From contig JASSKH010000010.1 in the NCBI GenBank assembly GCA_031763025.1, forward strand, positions 2,232,001 through 2,296,000: a DNA stretch of 64,000 nucleotides, written 5' to 3'. The notes below the pieces were generated by a model. It searched no databases, was not told the origin of the DNA, and was given only the letters and a program-made list of their open reading frames with translations. Each line of letters starts with the position of its first letter. Positions within the stretch are counted from its first letter, which is position 1. This DNA comes from Macrocystis pyrifera (taxonomy: Eukaryota; Sar; Phaeophyceae; Laminariales; Laminariaceae). Positions 11,200 to 22,440 of this stretch are shown here, piece by piece. The position numbers and the translations under genes are program-made.

Positions 11200-11360
11200 G
11201 AAGCGAGCCAAACTAGCCCTCCCCAGTCAAGGGGGGCTCGCCCCCAAAAAGAAAAAATGCAACCCGCATTCAACAATTCTACAAGTGTGGAAACCCAATA
11301 AGTCCGAGAGTCGGCACCTCTGGGAAACGACTAATTATCTGTTTGACTAACAAGCGACTA

Positions 11361-11468
11361 ATACAAGGGACCATAGTAAATAGGACCAAATTTCGTTCGT
11401 AAAAATAAGTAAATATATAGGTTTTTGTCTGTACCGTAGGTCCTATTTACTATGGCCCCCCGTAATAG
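11361..11468. repeat. M1 MITE copy
   Basis: Left end degraded (ATACAAGGGACCATAG), right end intact (CTATGGCCCCCCGTAATA). Confidence 0.85.
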
Positions 11469-12110
11469 TTGGCGACTAAAGTCGCGCCGATTGACAGGTC
11501 TACATTTTTTTTTTTTGCGAGTTCAACTCGGGTATCATCGGGATTGATCCCCACGGCGAAACCCTCCGCACGCGCTACTGGTCAGAAACGAGGAATCCAC
11601 CGTCCCCTTTTATCCAACAATACAGCGACCGGGATGCAGAAAAGTGACAGTCGCCGAGAATCCGGGGCACTGTAAACTCTTTCAGGTGTTATTATACAAC
11701 ACATATCATTGAGGCCGGGATGCTTACTGGCTATCTTCCTGGAGTAAACCGAGCTTGAGGTTTCGTTCGGTTGGGTAGCTTGAGGTTTCGTTCGGCTCGG
11801 TTTTCGAAACACGATCGAGCCTACCTTTACCTGTATAAAATACTGTCCTCATTTCCGACATACATCGTTGTGTTTCGTTTCCGTGGACTATCGGAGGCTG
11901 CTTCTCGTGGTGTTATCTTCTGTTGACCCCGGATTACATCCCGTGGAGTAGTGCCCGCTACCATGATCGGTGGTGTCTTTGTTTCTGTCGCGCACTCCGG
12001 AAGTGAACCCTCAGTTAGTTGACTTTATGTCGACGGCTGTCCCCCTATGGGTGCCGGCTGCCCGTCGTAGTGCCTTTGGAATCGATTGGCACAGACAGGG
12101 TTCACGAGGC
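11469..12110. other. Intron 2 of the PP2C gene, no gene seen
   Basis: A tandem pair of GAGGTTTCGTTCGG units lies near 11757-11800. A family F fragment is at about 12030-12115 (GGGTGCCGGCTGCCCGTCGT). Nothing else was recognised. Confidence 0.45.
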
Positions 12111-12116
12111 AGCGTG

Positions 12117-12260
12117 GTACATAGTGTGCATATGTGTGCGTGCTCTTCACATCAAACCGTTATTTCTACCCGTCGACATCCAGCAAAACCAGTGTCCGTG
12201 CCGATTCTTCAACCCTAGAGAGATACAAGTTATATGGTCGCATAACTACGCTACACTACA
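12117..12260 (+). repeat. Family E repeat, partial
   Basis: CTTCACATCAAACCGTTATT, CTACCCGTCGACATCCAGCA and GTGTCCGTGCCGATTCTTCA match the fuller copies at 15787-16025 and 23752-23990. Confidence 0.8.
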
Positions 12261-12359
12261 GGGCATTGGTATGCAGCAAGCAGTGTGCGTAGTATCGGTT
12301 GCCGTGGCAGTGCCGGTAGTGTAGGCTGGCGCATACCGGCACCATGGAGGGACCACTAC

Positions 12360-12471
12360 TATTTACGGGGGACCATAGTAAATAGGACCAAATATGGTCA
12401 TTAAAAATAGGGAGATATATAGGTTTTTATGTATACCATAGGTCCTATTAACTATGGTCCCCCGTAAATAA
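12360..12471. repeat. M1 MITE copy
   Basis: TATTTACGGGGGACCATAG at left and CTATGGTCCCCCGTAAATA at right; nearly perfect inverted ends. Confidence 0.9.
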
Positions 12472-12719
12472 TACTGCCCTGTAGTATCGTAGGTTGTTGT
12501 GGCGACGAGCTGACGTGAGGTCAACAACAACAACACAAGCATCAAGAACACCAGCAAAGGACACAAGCATCAACACCAACAAAGGACACACAAGCATCAC
12601 CAACATGTTCAACGCACATCCGGTTTGCAGCAGAGCAGCGTACGTATCATATACACACACCAAGGCATTGATACATACTGTACCTGATACGTACGTGTGA
12701 TACCTGGCACAGCGGCATA

Positions 12720-12798
12720 CCACTCTGTCCGTAAATATAAGGACCTCTTGTATACTACTATGTCATCAATACGGCCCTTACATTTAGGTACAGAGTGG
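12720..12798. repeat. M3 MITE copy
   Basis: Left end CCACTCTGTCCGTAAATATA with AGGACC; right end GGCCCTTACATTTAGGTACA with GAGTGG. The best-preserved M3 copy. The ends resemble the CTCCCTCCGT..AATATAAG ends of grass Stowaway MITEs, from general knowledge. Confidence 0.75.
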
Positions 12799-12999
12799 CG
12801 TATACATGAGCACCAGTACAACGATGCGTCTTTGAGCCGTATGCTACCCACAAGTACCATGGGATAGGCATATCGCAAACAATACAACTGATCCAGACCA
12901 CGAACTTTCATACGAACTCGGAAACAATATGTAGCTCTTCCAAAGTACCAGCAGCATCCACTTGTCGTAGAGTATGCGAGCAGCTCATTCAAAACTCAC

Positions 13000-13214
13000 G
13001 TGTCCATCGAAGACAGCAAACGCTGAAACAACAGAATCAGACGAGGACGGCGGCGACGAAGTCGACGACATAGGAGCCTTCGCGGGGGGGGCCTTTACCG
13101 CCTTCGCCGACGAAGCCCCTGCCAGGTCAACGCAAGCGAGGTGGCTGTCCTCCATTCCAGTTCGCCACCCCTGCATGCCGGCGGCTCCCCATCGGAGGCC
13201 GTTCCCGTCTCCCC
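13000..13214 (-). CDS. PP2C/PPM phosphatase, exon 2
   Basis: A 215-nt exon: 2 nt complete the Gly codon left open by exon 1, then 71 codons, ending in phase 0. It encodes the strand GLRWGAAGMQGWRTGMEDSH, where MQGWR and MED are PP2C motif 1 and the Glu-Asp pair contributes to the metal centre. It ends in FAVFDGH, the first half of the DGHGG motif completed by exon 3. Between them is an insertion of about 30 Ala/Ser/Pro/Lys-rich residues absent from human PPM1G, so probably a surface loop. The acceptor is GAACAG|GG and the donor is GGACAC|GTGAGT. Reading past the donor meets an in-frame stop within a few codons, as expected for intron. Confidence 0.92.
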
Positions 13215-14553
13215 CTGTTCATTTCGATACATTAATAAAGATAATATAAGGGTTCTCTGTCAGGCGCAGTTTCAAAGACACTATTAATATTAATATAGTA
13301 GAGTGTCGGGTAGGGCACGATCGGGTGGTCTCCCAGTACGGCGGTGGTGTGGCAGACCAATAGGACCGCCTTATAGAGGGAAGCCGCCTTATTCGTTCCA
13401 GCTTGTGAGTGCAATTCTCCGGTCGCGCCATGCGGTTCTGACCGCCTTATATGGGGATACCGCCTCCTTACTCAGACCGACTTATGGAGGGAACACCCCT
13501 ACTGCTGTGCCAGTATAATATGAACAGCAGTATAAACGAACACTCCTGTTCGTCCGTTGGCACAAAAACCGGACGACGACGTACTGCTGTTGTTAATATC
13601 ACATCTTATCACCTTGCGTGCATATCTTGTGGTACGGCAACAAAGCAGTATATTTAATCTGTTGTACGAGGTAGAACCTATCTGTGAAGACGTACGACTC
13701 GTACTCTACTCGAGCACGAAGAAAGCCACGCTGGGATTATCGGCAGAAAAAATAAGAAATTCGGGAGCCGGTACACCGAATCACTGAATTTAAGCGGGGA
13801 ATACGAACACGTTTCCAGTCTACTATTAATAGATAAGAACTCCAGCCTGTGGGTCGTCAGTTTTTCTGCGCTTGATGCTTGCTGTTCTGCAATTTGACAG
13901 CGCATCTCTCAGGCCTGAGGTACAACGGCACAACGCGATCGCTTCTGCCTCTTTCGGCTCGAGATTGATTCGTGTTTCATGGTGGGGGTCCCGTGTTACT
14001 GCTGCCGACGTGGTCGGTGGTCTGGTTGTTTGTTGCATATCGATATGGTTCAGCGACTGCTTGTTGTCTTCGCTGTTCGAGATCAAGTGGAAGATGCGGT
14101 CAGAATGCCAGAAAAAAAACAAACAAAAACTACCACATATTGATTCACGAAACTACTTGACTGCAGAGTGCAACTATATAGACTTCGTATACCGCAGCAG
14201 AAACGAATTGAAATGAACGGGGTATCGTATCACATCATACCACACAGCACAGAGAAAAGTCCAGCAGCTCTCTGAACGAGTATACAAGCAGCAGTGGTAC
14301 TCGTATTGTGCAAGAATATTGGGTGCTTGCCTCGAGGGCGGTGGGTGGGTGGGCATGGTCAGTGTTTGCTCTCGCCTGCTCTCAACCTGGTACACAGGAG
14401 TCTGATGATGAAGGCGGCCTCTATATCCTGATGTAGACTGCCGAGATACGAGAATAATGAAAAAAAAAAAACATATCATATGCCACATCACCGGAGCGCG
14501 CGTGCCCTGTGCTGCGTATATAGAGGCGGGGGGCCGACAGTATGTCCTCTCAC
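13215..14553. other. Intron 1 of the PP2C gene
   Basis: 1.34 kb between exon 1 and exon 2. No MITE of the main families and no coding sequence recognised. TATTAATA-type words occur at about 13283 and 13823. Poly-A lies at about 14460. Confidence 0.7.
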
Positions 14554-14602
14554 CGTCCTCCGTTTCCTTCTCCGTGATTGGTGCGCTAAGGTAGGCCCCC
14601 AT
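14554..14602 (-). CDS. PP2C/PPM phosphatase, exon 1 (start codon)
   Basis: ATG at 14602 opens MGAYLSAPITEKETED plus one nucleotide of a Gly codon. The donor G|GTGAGA follows. An N-terminal MGxYLSxPxTxK sequence is typical of a PP2C/PPM subgroup (human PPM1G starts with MGAYLSQP). Gly2 makes N-myristoylation possible, which is inference. Joining to exon 2 restores an uninterrupted frame running directly into the MQGWR motif. I chose this start because of that family N-terminus and because no upstream in-frame exon is needed. The promoter should lie above 14602, in the divergent spacer shared with the MTRR locus. Confidence 0.9.
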
Positions 14603-15786
14603 CCTGGTCGCTTCGAGCAGGAGCAGGCGGGAGCAGTAGAAGCAGCGGTACCCGGAGGAGGCTGTGGTGGCTGCGGAAGGAAACTGAGAAGAAGGTGTGG
14701 TCCTGTTTGACGAATTTTACAGCAAGAGCAATCCTCGTGGAAGATTACTTTGGGCTCTTTGCTTCTACTTTCCTGCGGCCAGGCTTCCCGCGGGGCCCAC
14801 AGACTGAGGGTGGGGGCGGTGGGGGCGCTGATGACGGAGTACGTCCTAGAGATAAGCTTGTCTGGGGCACTTTGCAATCCGTCGGCGCACGCTGAGTGCG
14901 GGAGATGACCGAGGTGTGTGCAGCCAGACTGGGGCTCGCCGTTTGATTTCACCCCCTATATCCCGATACAAAAACGCAAGTATATGAATCTGAAACCCGA
15001 TATCGAAGCGGGGGTGTGTCGGGTGTCAGCACTCGTGTAGCACTCCGTCGATACTCTGCCTGTACAGGAGTGCTGGAGCTTTGAGGACTCTGTCCGTAAC
15101 GGATCTACTGCGACCGCCTGAGTGCACCTGCCCACCAGACTTTTGGAGAATCGTTGGATAAGTCCTTCGTGACAAAGAGCCCGGGAGGGGAAGCCAAGAA
15201 GCAGCAGAGATGAAGCCTTTCAGGTGAGCGCTACGTACTTGTGCAGTGTGACTGCCTGGTAGCAAGCCTGCCTGCCCTGAACCTGAATGCGTGAACATGA
15301 AGACGGAATGTTTCTCTGTGTACGCCACCACAGATGCATAACACAGAGAGAGATATTTGGAATTTTTACCCCACCCACCGAGGTGTTCAATTTCTTGAGC
15401 TCAATGCACGAGGGGTGGACCCGCCTGCCCGCCCGGATGAGGTCAGCCTGAAGCAGCGTGCTTTTTGGCCACGCGCGCCACCAACCAGAGCGCTTTTTGT
15501 TTTTCTTACATACAGCAGTACCAGCCAGGTATGTGCTTCGGTTTGTGCCATTTCCCTTGGTTCTCAGCTCTTACTCCGTTCATGTGTATTAATGGTGGTG
15601 TCGTTTCTTTTCTACTTTGTATCAATAGCAGTTCGTTCTTATCCTGTATCCGTATTTGTTTGCCACATCTCCTGCCCGGGGGGCGAGCCAGCAGTGTTTC
15701 CTTTCTTGTTTTTCTCTTTCCGTTCCGATTTTTTTTTTTCTTCCTTCTTTTCGATGCTTTTTTTTTTTGCTCTTTCATATAATGTG
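14603..15786. promoter_or_regulatory. 5' flank of the PP2C gene
   Basis: About 1.2 kb upstream of the phosphatase start codon. GC-richer near 14600-14900. A plus-strand pyrimidine-rich stretch lies at 15700-15770. No TATA box or other core promoter element can be placed with confidence. No M1/M2 copies occur between 13.2 and 17.4 kb, unlike the flanking DNA. Confidence 0.35.
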
Positions 15787-16025
15787 TATATCGTGCCTCT
15801 CGTATCCAGTACGATGACATGTTGTTGTTGTTGTTGTTGTTTTCTTCACATTAAACCGTTCTTTCTACCCGTCGACATCCAGCACAACCAGTGTCCGTGC
15901 CGATTCTTCAATCCTAGACTGATACAAGTTCTGTGCGGTCACAAAGCTACGCGACAGAGATACTACGTTGCCACGTATGCAATGCAATGCCATGTCATCG
16001 TACTGCGTACGACAGGCACGACATA
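15787..16025 (+). repeat. Family E repeat, full-looking copy
   Basis: Ends are inverted: ATCGTGCCTCTCGTATCCAG at left and CGTACGACAGGCACGACATA at right, each followed inward by a form of TACGATGACATG. The interior holds CTACCCGTCGACATCCAGCA and CCGTGCCGATTCTTCAATCC. Terminal repeats of about 35 bp over about 240 bp suggest a MITE. Confidence 0.75.
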
Positions 16026-16639
16026 AACATTCCATGACCTAGAGAAACTAAACGAAACAAAGAGAAAAAAAAACAGAAACAAAGACAATTCGAAAGAGAA
16101 AAAGAAACAAGAAAAAAGAAGCAAATATATACCTGGTATATGTATATATACTGTATAGCAACAAACATCGTACCCCCCCCGCGGGGGATCTGGCAGACAC
16201 TTGTGAAAAGAAGGAGCTAGAAAAAAAAGGAAAAGAAGAAAACACCACTATTAATAGTCGTCAACAGAGTAAGACTAGGAATCAAGGGAAAATAACAGGC
16301 AAACCAAACAAAGCACAAGGCATGCTCCAGGTAGCGGCAGCAGTTTATGGTACGAGTAGCACAGCCAGGGTCTCCCTGCTGGCCCGCCTGGTACCTTGCT
16401 ACCCTGTCTGCCACCATCGTCCAGCGTTCGTCAACTATGCCCGGCCCCTCGGCGTCAGACAATACGAAACAAGCGAAGCAGGCTCGTCATCCACCCACGC
16501 CACACGACTCCTTCAATAAGGCTTATCAATCAGAGAAAGGAAGAGAAAGAAAATATAATGAAAATCACATAGGGTCAGCGCAAAGAAGAAAACAAAATGA
16601 AACAAAATAAACAAAAACAACAGGAAGACAAAGGAAGAC
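16026..16639. other. Spacer with repeat 5040-5330 homologue
   Basis: 16270-16500 matches 5040-5330 (CAGCAGTTTATGGTACGAG, CCTTGCTACCCTGTCTGCC). The remainder is A-rich low complexity. No gene seen. Confidence 0.6.
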
Positions 16640-17410
16640 CACGTTCGAACCAGCTGCACCAGTTGGTGGTACGAGTAGTATAGGCATGTTCTATTCCGGT
16701 ACCTAGCTACCCTATCTGCCATCTCCTTCCTACTTTCGTCCACTGCAGTTTCCCTTCTACTCCTGTTCCCCCCCCCTCTCCGCATTCCCTTGGTTGGGTT
16801 TTCTGCCACTCCTCTTGTTGCCCCCCTCCTCCCCCCATTCCCTTGGACACCACCCACGGCGGATGCACGGCGCTGTCTACTCTGCTCAGCCTCAGCCTCG
16901 TGCCACCTCACCATGAACCGTTCGGCTGCTTCTAGGATCCCCTGGTACCGCTTCCCCGCCTTTTTTGCAGCAGTGGGCCACAGCGCGGTCTCAACTCCAA
17001 ACACCAAGGGAGCAAGTTCCGTTGACCCTTCGGTGGCTCGGAACTCCCTAAGGTCTTCGACTATGCATTTATGCCAAGTCTTAACCTGTCCGCCAGGTCT
17101 CGGGTTCTCCCCACCAGCAATCGTCCCGAACATTACCCCGACTGGTAATCGATCCTTGCTTTGCCGTGCCCCCCCCCCCCGCGAAGAAGAGACGCCGTTT
17201 GCGGATGGTCGTTTCGATGCTCTCGCAACGTGTCATCTTGAGGGCCTTCGCGTACGAGAGGGTGGCATGGTCAATACGAAGTCGGCGCTGGAAGCCAAAT
17301 GACTTGCAACAGGACTTGGTGGTCAGCCGTTCGAAGCTTGGCAAAGTGTTCCGCTCTGAGGGTCCACGTGACATGGCATTGCTGCGTGGCGTAGTTTTGT
17401 GTCACCATCA
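16640..17410 (-). mobile_element. LINE-like retrotransposon 3' remnant, second copy
   Basis: Nucleotide match to 5810-6490 over most of its length (GGATGCACGGCGCTGTCTAC, ATGAACCGTTCGGCTGCTTC, ACTATGCATTTATGCCAAGT). The minus strand reads LSYAKALKMTRCESIETTIR and, in another frame, QVKTWHKCIVEDLREFRATE. It is less decayed than the first copy but still frameshifted at a poly-G run near 17170. There is no intact reverse-transcriptase core. Confidence 0.5.
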
Positions 17411-17444
17411 CCGAGCAAAGAACTTGTACTGATCTCCCTGTCTA

Positions 17445-17585
17445 CTATTGCTGTCCAGGATTGAAGAATCGGCACGGACACTGGTTTTGCTGGATGTTGA
17501 CGGGCAGAAAGAACGGTTTCATGTGAAGAACATCACACACGACATAGAATCGATCCCTTTGCAACAAGACACTGAGATTCGTTGG
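17445..17585 (-). repeat. Family E repeat, partial
   Basis: Reverse orientation: TTGAAGAATCGGCACGGACA, CTGGATGTTGACGGGCAGAA and CGGTTTCATGTGAAGAAC. Confidence 0.8.
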
Positions 17586-17689
17586 TGCACAGGGAGTACA
17601 TACCCTTGCGTCGGGCTGGGGTCGGGGCGATGATGAATGTATGCTCATGGCCTTCACTCCTTCCTCGTGGGCAATGCCAGTATTATTAA

Positions 17690-17798
17690 TATTACGGGGG
17701 TCCATAGTTAATAGGACCTATGGTGTACATAAAAATCTATATATTTACCTATTTTTACTAACAATATTTAGTCCTGTTTACTATGGTCCCCCGTAATA
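17690..17798. repeat. M1 MITE copy
   Basis: TATTACGGGGGTCCATAG at left and CTATGGTCCCCCGTAATAG at right. Confidence 0.9.
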
Positions 17799-18019
17799 GT
17801 AGCAGCTGGGACTTTATACGGACGGGGTCGCCTTGCCGCTTGACGCTTGATACACCAAGAATCACACCTGTGGTTGTATGCCGCATGCATACATACATGG
17901 GACCTGCTATATGCTGCTGCTGCTGCTGTATCGTCATTAACAACGACATCATCGAACGATATAGACACCATCATGACGTCTACAGCAGTCCACGGAGTAC
18001 ATAGAACTACTTATTTAGA

Positions 18020-18465
18020 TCTCGATCTCTGAGCGTGCTCGGTTGGTACATCCCTGGCCTCTCAGAGCTCCCACTTGGAGATCTTTCAGAATTTTTTCGG
18101 TTTCGTTTTCATTGTTCTTGCTGTGTTGTTGCTGTGACGTGCTGTGCTTTATCTTTCGTATACATTACGAGTACAGACACAGAGCATATCGAAAGAAGGA
18201 AATAGGTACCCTACCTGGGGTATGTACGTATGTACGACATGTGAGCGAGCGTAGCGGAAAACCGCCGGCGACGCGAAGCGTATGTGGCGTCCGAGCTGTT
18301 TTCTCCTGAAGCATGCCGACGGGACTCTTGGCATTATCAAGTCGCCAGTTTGCAATCATGGACCTCTGTCCGCTTCGCATAGTTTGATGTACTTTTCCTT
18401 CCTGAGCGAGCGTAGCGGGCGGCGTAGGCCGCCCGCGGAGCGAAGCGACTTGTACACCCATACAA
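18020..18465 (-). repeat. Family J repeat, inverted copy
   Basis: Reverse complement of 6510-6905 (GAGCGAGCGTAGCGGAAAAC, GGCGACGCGAAGCG, GGCATTATCAAGTCGCCAGT). 18027-18075 corresponds to 7590-7650. It lies close to the second LINE-like remnant, as family J does at the first. Confidence 0.85.
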
Positions 18466-18586
18466 TCTCATGTGTGCGCTTCCCCTCCAAGTGGAACTCG
18501 TCGAACACCTTGTTCATAAGTACGTGATGTTTCTCGAGCCATCAGTACACCACACATCACACAATAGGCTAAACCGCACCCGCTTG

Positions 18587-18660
18587 CTGCTGCTGCCGCT
18601 TGCTGCTGCTGCCGCTTGCTGCTGCTGCTGCTGCTGCCTGCGCCGCCGCTGATTCGGCTG
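18587..18660. repeat. (CTG)n microsatellite
   Basis: Imperfect CTG/CCG tract ending directly against the M2 element that follows. Confidence 0.9.
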
Positions 18661-18661
18661 C

Positions 18662-18746
18662 CGCCGTAGCAGTCCCATTTTGGGGACAAACCAGTCAAAT
18701 TCCAAGTAATTTGTCCCCCAAACGGGAATGCGGTCCTACAAGGGTT
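18662..18746. repeat. M2 MITE copy
   Basis: GTAGCAGTCCCATTTTGGGG at left and CCCCAAACGGGAATGCGGTC at right. Confidence 0.85.
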
Positions 18747-18827
18747 TATAACTGGAAAAATGTTTCAGTAATCAGAACCAATGGGATACGTGGTTTTTTT
18801 GGGTCCATCGTTGGTTCTGATTACTAC

Positions 18828-18906
18828 CAATCTGTCCCATATATATAAGAAATGGTTTTACACTAAACGTTGAATCAAGAGTTGATTATATTTCGGGACA
18901 GAGTGG
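18828..18906. repeat. M3 MITE copy
   Basis: Left CAATCTGTCCCATATATATA with AGAAATGG; right end TTCGGGACAGAGTGG. Confidence 0.7.
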
Positions 18907-20120
18907 TATGATATACCTTCCCCCCCCCCCCGCAATTGTCGTGGGCTAAAACACCCCCCCCCCCCCCACCAAGCGGCGTCATCGTGGCAAAAAGGCTGGG
19001 TACGAGCCCACGCTGGGTACCCTGTCCTGCGGACTGACTGGGGGCTGTGTGGGTGCTTGGCAAATTTTAAACGTCACGGGACAGCTTTCGCGGACTTTAA
19101 TTGCGCGCCGCGCAATGTAAATAGAACCCCTGTTCTGGCAGGTACTGGAGCAATGTCTAGTCATCCCCATTGACTAGAGCCAACTTTTATGAGATTCCTC
19201 GGCAGACATCGATCGACAAAACCAACGACACCGTCATGAAATCTGAACGGATTGCGCTGGTTAAGGTCTCCGACCCAGCCTTGTGTCACAGTGTTCACAC
19301 CTCGGTCGGTGATATGTGGCGTGGGCTGACCAGGCGTCTGATAAAAAAAAGCATTTGGGAACTGGTCTGTAGAAGACAGAAGACAAGAAATTTCGGCCCC
19401 TCTCCGATGGCAAAAAATAGACCTTTTTTCAGGTTTGACGTCGGTCGACAAACCCAACGACTACGTCACGAACTCTGAATGAAGCGCGCTGGCTAGAGGC
19501 TCCGACCCACACTAGTATCACAGTTCTCACACCTCGGTCGGTGATATGTGGCGTGGGTGGGCCAGGCGTCTACTGAAAACATATTTAGCGGCTGGTGTGT
19601 AGAAAACAGACGACAAAAACTCTCGATTCCCGACAAAAACTCTCGATTCCCCTCCGTTGGCACGAAACAGAACTTTTTGAAAGTTTTGACGAAGAGCATA
19701 GGACGCCGCGGCCAACCTCTCGCCCCCTAGACCACGGATTCCAATTATACCTCCCAGGCCATAATTCACACTCATTGGCCTTGCCCGGTACCTAGGTCGT
19801 TGATCGTGGGTGGATTATATGTCGAGATCGAAGGCCAATCGTCGCGTGACTGCGGATGTTTGCGAGCTGCGAGCTGTGTCAATCTTCTTCTAGTTTGTGT
19901 GCGGCGTGATTTCACGTGGTTCCCGTTAATACAGCGATTTTATTGGAAGGTGGCTCCCGTCGTTCGCGTTATTTCAGCCAGTTTGATTGGAAGATAGCTG
20001 GCGTCAACTGCCTCGTGTTATTTTAGACTTGCCTGGGTGCTTAGGCGCTGGTGACACATGGCGTGTACCCGGTACCGCAGTCGTACATAACGTCGCGCGC
20101 CAGTCCGGTCCGCTGTAGGA
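18907..20120. repeat. Tandem duplication of about 240 bp inside otherwise unassigned spacer
   Basis: Poly-C runs lie at 18920-18932 and 18955-18968. The stretch from about 19200 (ATCGATCGACAAAACCAACG, CTCGGTCGGTGATATGTGGC, CCAGGCGTCTGAT) is repeated from about 19443 (GTCGGTCGACAAACCCAACG, CTCGGTCGGTGATATGTGGC, CCAGGCGTCTACT). No coding signal was recognised in either unit. Confidence 0.7.
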
Positions 20121-20139
20121 TGGTACCAGGTATATGTTA

Positions 20140-20141
<2 letters not shown>

Positions 20142-20171
<30 letters not shown>
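20142..20171. repeat. (CTG)n microsatellite
   Basis: About ten perfect CTG units, 10 nt after a TACCAGGTA word at 20124. Confidence 0.9.
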
Positions 20172-20174
<3 letters not shown>

Positions 20175-20481
20175 TGTACGTATATGCTGGTGCTGGGGCG
20201 GCTATCACTGGCTGGTGTCATCGTCGTGCTGACTGACGTGCACACCAGGCACGTGGTACCAGTAGAGATTGAACGTACTCTGAAAACTCCGCTGAGAGCG
20301 CTATGTCATGCCCAAGCGATGGAGCTGCGAGTGAGCAGGATCTCACGGCTGCTGTACGACCAGGTGGTCGGTATCTGGGGTTTGCCGTTAGCCAACTCTC
20401 TGATTTTTTTTCGGCAAGGTAGACCCTAACATACCCAGCCCTGGGACGAGTTTCTGAGCCGTTTTTTCCTCCGAATCGTGT

Positions 20482-20581
20482 ATTAACCCTTTCGGTACTG
20501 CACTCCCGTTTTGGGGACAAACCGCTGAAATTATAGGCACTTTGTCCCTTAAAAACGGGACTGCACCCCTGCAAGAGTTAA
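20482..20581. repeat. M2 MITE copy
   Basis: ATTAACCCTTTCGGTACTGC at left and GCACCCCTGCAAGAGTTAAA at right; core GTTTTGGGGACAAA and TTTGTCCCTTAAAAACGGG. Confidence 0.85.
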
Positions 20582-20922
20582 ATTTCGTCCGAGACTGTAT
20601 GTTTTCTTATCACACGTGTTTGTCTGTATAGTTTTAAAAACAACAAATATGAGATGGAGAATTTCTTCGAAAATCATGCCTGTGTTTCCAAGCCTTGTGT
20701 TGCACTTCAATCGCGCGTACGGCGTGTTTCGTATGGCCTCATGCAGGATACACAATCCGTGCATGAGCAAGACAAAATCTGAAGCTGCAGAATTTGGCGA
20801 GTGTGTGTTGTCTACGTATGTGGAAACTAGTTTGAAAAAGAAAATCCGAGGTTACACGTGGCTTGCCACGATTTTTTTTCCGGTGTGTATTTGATACCTG
20901 ATACGACGTACCAGTGTCACTT

Positions 20923-21029
20923 TTACGGAGGGCCATAGTAAATAGCACCTACGTTGCAGACAAAAACCTATATATTTGCTTTTTTTACTAACAAAATTTG
21001 GTCCCATTTTCTATGGCCCCCCGTAATAA
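20923..21029. repeat. M1 MITE copy
   Basis: TTACGGAGGGCCATAGTAAA at left and CTATGGCCCCCCGTAATA at right. Confidence 0.85.
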
Positions 21030-21329
21030 TATATATTATACGAGTACGGTTAGTGTGTTCTCTATTAATATTCACGAAATATGTGAGGAGACGGCATTCC
21101 CCCCCCCTCAACAAACAGCGACTTTGCCTTGACATGCCTTGACTGCCACCAAAATACTACAGTAGGTTTTAGTGGACAACCTTCGGCCCTACACCCTTGA
21201 CAGCGCCCGTTTTACCTCTTTGCTTGACATTTCTCCTGACATCTTTACCTATCGCATGTGTGACAAGGTGATCACCTATCACCGCCTTCCCCTGGAGTTC
21301 TCCACTCTGCTGAGAGCGCCTGTGAATGG

Positions 21330-21425
21330 TAGCGTGAGTAGGCGCAGTTCGACGCGAGTCGAGGAGGGAAGAAGTGTTTGAATGAAGTATTCTCGCGATA
21401 CGGAAGGCACGAACCTTTGTGGGAA
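21330..21425 (+). repeat. SINE-related fragment
   Basis: CGCAGTTCGACGCGAGTCGA, GGGAAGAAGTG, AAGTATTCTCGCGATA and GAAGGCACG parallel 59580-59690 and more weakly the 3' half of the SINE at 42139 (GCGATAAAAATTAAAGGCAC). No tRNA-like head was seen here. Confidence 0.55.
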
Positions 21426-21482
21426 GCGGGGGGGGGGGGGGGCTGCTACGGTACGTACGTGACCCCGCACCTGAGTTACCGC

Positions 21483-21591
21483 TATTACTGGGGACGACAG
21501 TAAATAGGACCAAAAAATGTCGGTAAAAATAAGGAAACATATTGGGTTTTTGTGTGTACCGTAGGTCCTATTTACTATGGTCCCCCGTAAC
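21483..21591. repeat. M1 MITE copy
   Basis: Left end diverged (TATTACTGGGGACGACAG), right end CTATGGTCCCCCGTAAC. Confidence 0.8.
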
Positions 21592-21779
21592 AGGAGGGAG
21601 CGAGAGGGGGAGGGCCAAAATAATAAATGAGAAGAAGAGTGAAAAAAAAAAGAAAGAAGGAAGAGAGAAAGAAGGTTTATTGCAGCCTGTCTTGTGACCG
21701 CTGACCACTACTATTTATACTACCGTTCGTAGGTTCGGGGATGAGTTTGCCCTTGACTACCGCGCTCTATACGCCCAAC

Positions 21780-22010
21780 ATACCAGGCATACAACAGCGG
21801 CAGTGGCTCCTCAGTGGTGCCGGTCGAGTATGGTGCTGGTTGTCGCGGTAGCGCCGGTAGTTTTGGCTCGCGCAGCAGTTTTCGTTTCCGTGCTGACAGT
21901 TTTGTACCTGGTATTCCCTAGTAGTCCGGAGCAGCGCCGGCCGCCGCAGTAGTGCCGATTTTTCGGGCTGGCGCATACCGGCACTACTGCTGCTGTGTCT
22001 TATTGTAGTT
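21780..22010. repeat. Family F related repeat
   Basis: GCCGGTCGAGTATGGTGCTG, GTAGCGCCGGTAGTTTTGG and GGCGCATACCGGCACTACTG resemble family F. The same GGCGCATACCGGCAC string occurs at about 12330. Confidence 0.55.
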
Positions 22011-22068
22011 CGAAGTGATGCTTACCCAAACGGTAGTGCAGTCAGTCCAGCAGGGGTCTTACTTACCC

Positions 22069-22161
22069 CTCTTTAGTACCGCAGTCCCGTTTTGGGGACA
22101 AACTGCTTGGAATTTGGCTGGATTGTCTCCAAAATGGGGCTGCGGTTCTAAAAGAGTCAAG
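22069..22161. repeat. M2 MITE copy
   Basis: CTCTTTAGTACCGCAGTCCC at left and GGGGCTGCGGTTCTAAAAGA at right. Confidence 0.9.
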
Positions 22162-22220
22162 TGTCATAAAAAAAAAACCGCCAACAACTGCGTGCGTTCT
22201 GATCACTGGAAAGTGGTTTT

Positions 22221-22223
<3 letters not shown>

Positions 22224-22258
<35 letters not shown>

Positions 22259-22440
22259 CCAATGGTCATACGACTACGGCCATGCATGAGATCGAGGACA
22301 TCTCTCCTATCGAGTACCCCCCCCCACCCCCCCCCCAATGCCTGCCTGGTCGGTGAAAACCCGACGTGCTCCGTCCCGGCATGTTAGGGATGCGAGGGTC
22401 TACGGTCATACGACTACGGCCATGCATGATAATGAGTACC
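22224..22440. repeat. Family D repeat fragments with poly-C
   Basis: Poly-C run, then TACGACTACGGCCATGCATG, then a second poly-C. The end motif CCTGCCTGGTCGGTGAAAAC..CATGCATGATAATGAGTACC follows. Confidence 0.8.

Noticed and set aside
15334..16026. 230-codon plus-strand frame
   Set aside because: Spans a pyrimidine-rich stretch and family E; the hydrophobic runs come from T-rich low complexity.
21172..21381. Frame reading RPYTLDSARFTSLLDISPD and onward
   Set aside because: Looks more protein-like than most, but it fits no MTRR or other family I know and has no supporting neighbouring exon; left unannotated.
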